A DNA stretch of 17,233 bases, taken from contig GG745330.1 in assembly GCA_000151295.1 (NCBI GenBank), positions 1,432,679 to 1,449,911 on the forward strand. The letters run 5' to 3'. The stretch comes from Allomyces macrogynus ATCC 38327 (taxonomy: Eukaryota > Blastocladiomycota > Blastocladiomycetes > Blastocladiales > Blastocladiaceae). The notes under the pieces were generated by a model. That model was not told the DNA's origin. It worked only from the letters and a program-made list of their open reading frames with translations, and ran no database searches. Numbering within the stretch: the first letter of the stretch is position 1; every line of letters begins with the position of its first letter. The position numbers were made by a program, and so were the translations under genes. This document shows, one piece after another, positions 16,366 through 17,233 of this stretch.

Positions 16366-17233
16366 ATGCCGCCAACAAGGAAATTCCTCCGCGTCGTTCT
16401 CCTGGCCGCCCTCGTCGCGCTGCTCGCCGCCATGGGCACTCACGCCAACGAGTCGCGGCTCGGTCTTGACATTGAACAGACCACCGTATCGAGCACCAAC
16501 GGCGGCGTGACCGCATCCGTCACCTGCCTCATCCCGCTCAATGCGCCCCCAACCTACAGCTGCAAGTCCTTCTTCTTGGCGCTGCGCGAAGTCATGGACT
16601 CGTTCGAATCGCAACTGGGGCTCGGCGCGCACGGTGCCGCGCCGCTCGCGCTCGATGCATCCTTTATCCCGTTCTGCGAAGAAGCCGTCGACGCGTTTGC
16701 CGAAGAAGATTCGGGCGCGTCAGCACGGTGCGCGTCGGCGCTCTCGCACCAGCACGCGCTCGCGTTTGCGTCTCCCGTACGGTTCTGGGACTTGCACCGC
16801 TCTGACCCGAAATCGGGGCCGAGCCCCGTATTCGTTTCGTCGGCCGTGGTGAAATTGCTCGCGAGTGCGGGTTTGCGCGCGCAGGACGGGTCGAGGCTCA
16901 CGTTTGATTTCCCGGCGGACATCATGCTGCAAGTCCGGTCCGACTGGGAAGGGTGGTATTTCCCGGACCACGACCCGCCGGCAATCACGCGCGGGCAAAT
17001 GGATGTGCGCACCACGATGCAGCACGAGTTGATGCACGGGTTCGGCGTGTCGTTTACCGGGTTCGATATGGCGACGGTGTCCGGCGCGGTGCTGCCGTGG
17101 CAGCAGCCGATGGTGATTATTGGCGGCAAGTTGCTGTGGACCAACTGGACGACTGATACGCCGCAATACGTGACGCACCTTGTCGACGTCAAGGGCAAAC
17201 GGCCGTTGACTGATGTGATTCGCACGATCCAGA
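16366..17233 (+). CDS. Secreted protein with HExxHxxG putative zinc-metallopeptidase motif (partial, 3' end off the window)
   Basis: 289 codons are visible with no intron, open to the window edge. Seen: a signal peptide (basic MPPTRKFLR, hydrophobic VVLLAALVALLAAM, likely cleavage after THA at residue 27), four cysteines in the first half (two at residues 54 and 66) that could form disulphides, and HELMHGFG at residues 220-227, the HExxHxxG pattern in which the two His would bind zinc and Glu would be catalytic. Just before it is a SDWEGWYFPDHDPP segment. The position where metzincins carry a third His or Asp (residue 230) is Phe, so zinc coordination would need another ligand. No named family was recognised; a secreted endopeptidase is the best inference, but an inactive relative is possible. 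The GC3-rich codons match the neighbours, so nothing suggests recent transfer. Confidence 0.8.
   Translation, partial: MPPTRKFLRVVLLAALVALLAAMGTHANESRLGLDIEQTTVSSTNGGVTASVTCLIPLNAPPTYSCKSFFLALREVMDSFESQLGLGAHGAAPLALDASFIPFCEEAVDAFAEEDSGASARCASALSHQHALAFASPVRFWDLHRSDPKSGPSPVFVSSAVVKLLASAGLRAQDGSRLTFDFPADIMLQVRSDWEGWYFPDHDPPAITRGQMDVRTTMQHELMHGFGVSFTGFDMATVSGAVLPWQQPMVIIGGKLLWTNWTTDTPQYVTHLVDVKGKRPLTDVIRTIQ

Overview
The window is ordinary nuclear DNA of a GC-rich fungus. Eight protein-coding genes are split by very short introns: 22 could be placed by reading-frame continuity, 59-86 nt long, most with a CTGAC/CTAAC-like branch site shortly before the 3' AG. MDM31 (a fungal mitochondrial inner-membrane protein) and a paxillin-like LIM protein point to fungi. 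An LMBRD1-type lysosomal cobalamin exporter and a secreted HExxH protein, together with the high GC, would suit an early-diverging (zoosporic, perhaps blastocladiomycete) fungus. That placement is inference, not something the sequence proves.

Layout, left to right: (1) 1-2350, minus, an eIF4E-transporter (4E-T)-like protein with an N-terminal YxxxxLL eIF4E-binding motif and a long polyglutamine region, running off the left edge; (2) 2969-3640, minus, a complete UBE2W-type ubiquitin-conjugating enzyme in four exons, one of 21 nt; (3) 3936-5459, plus, a histidine acid phosphatase whose frame is broken once near its end and probably also near 4215-4280; (4) 5530-7618, minus, LMBRD1-like in seven exons; (5) 8197-10439, plus, WDR26/Gid7-like subunit of the CTLH/GID E3 ligase in seven exons; (6) 10817-13201, minus, MDM31-like, intronless; (7) 13832-15711, minus, a protein with an N-terminal zinc-finger-like motif, Arg/Asp/Tyr repeats and four LIM domains; (8) 16366 to the right edge, plus, a secreted protein with an HELMHGFG putative zinc-protease motif.

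Three gene pairs are head-to-head (UBE2W/phosphatase, LMBRD1/GID7, LIM/protease), separated by 295-654 bp that must hold both promoters. Two pairs are tail-to-tail: phosphatase/LMBRD1 with a 70-bp spacer, and GID7/MDM31 with 377 bp. The genes do not form a pathway; they are housekeeping functions (translation control, ubiquitination, phosphate-ester hydrolysis, vitamin B12 export, mitochondrial shape, cytoskeleton) plus one less familiar secreted protein.

No mobile element, CRISPR array, tRNA or rRNA was seen, and no convincing new multi-gene system. The most interesting items are the unusual 5' splice-site consensus (C at intron position +4 in 15 of 22), the micro-exons, the secreted HExxH protein without the third metzincin ligand, the paired TGAGTCAT sites upstream of MDM31, the Ser/Pro insertion in Gid7, and local frame breaks that may be assembly errors.
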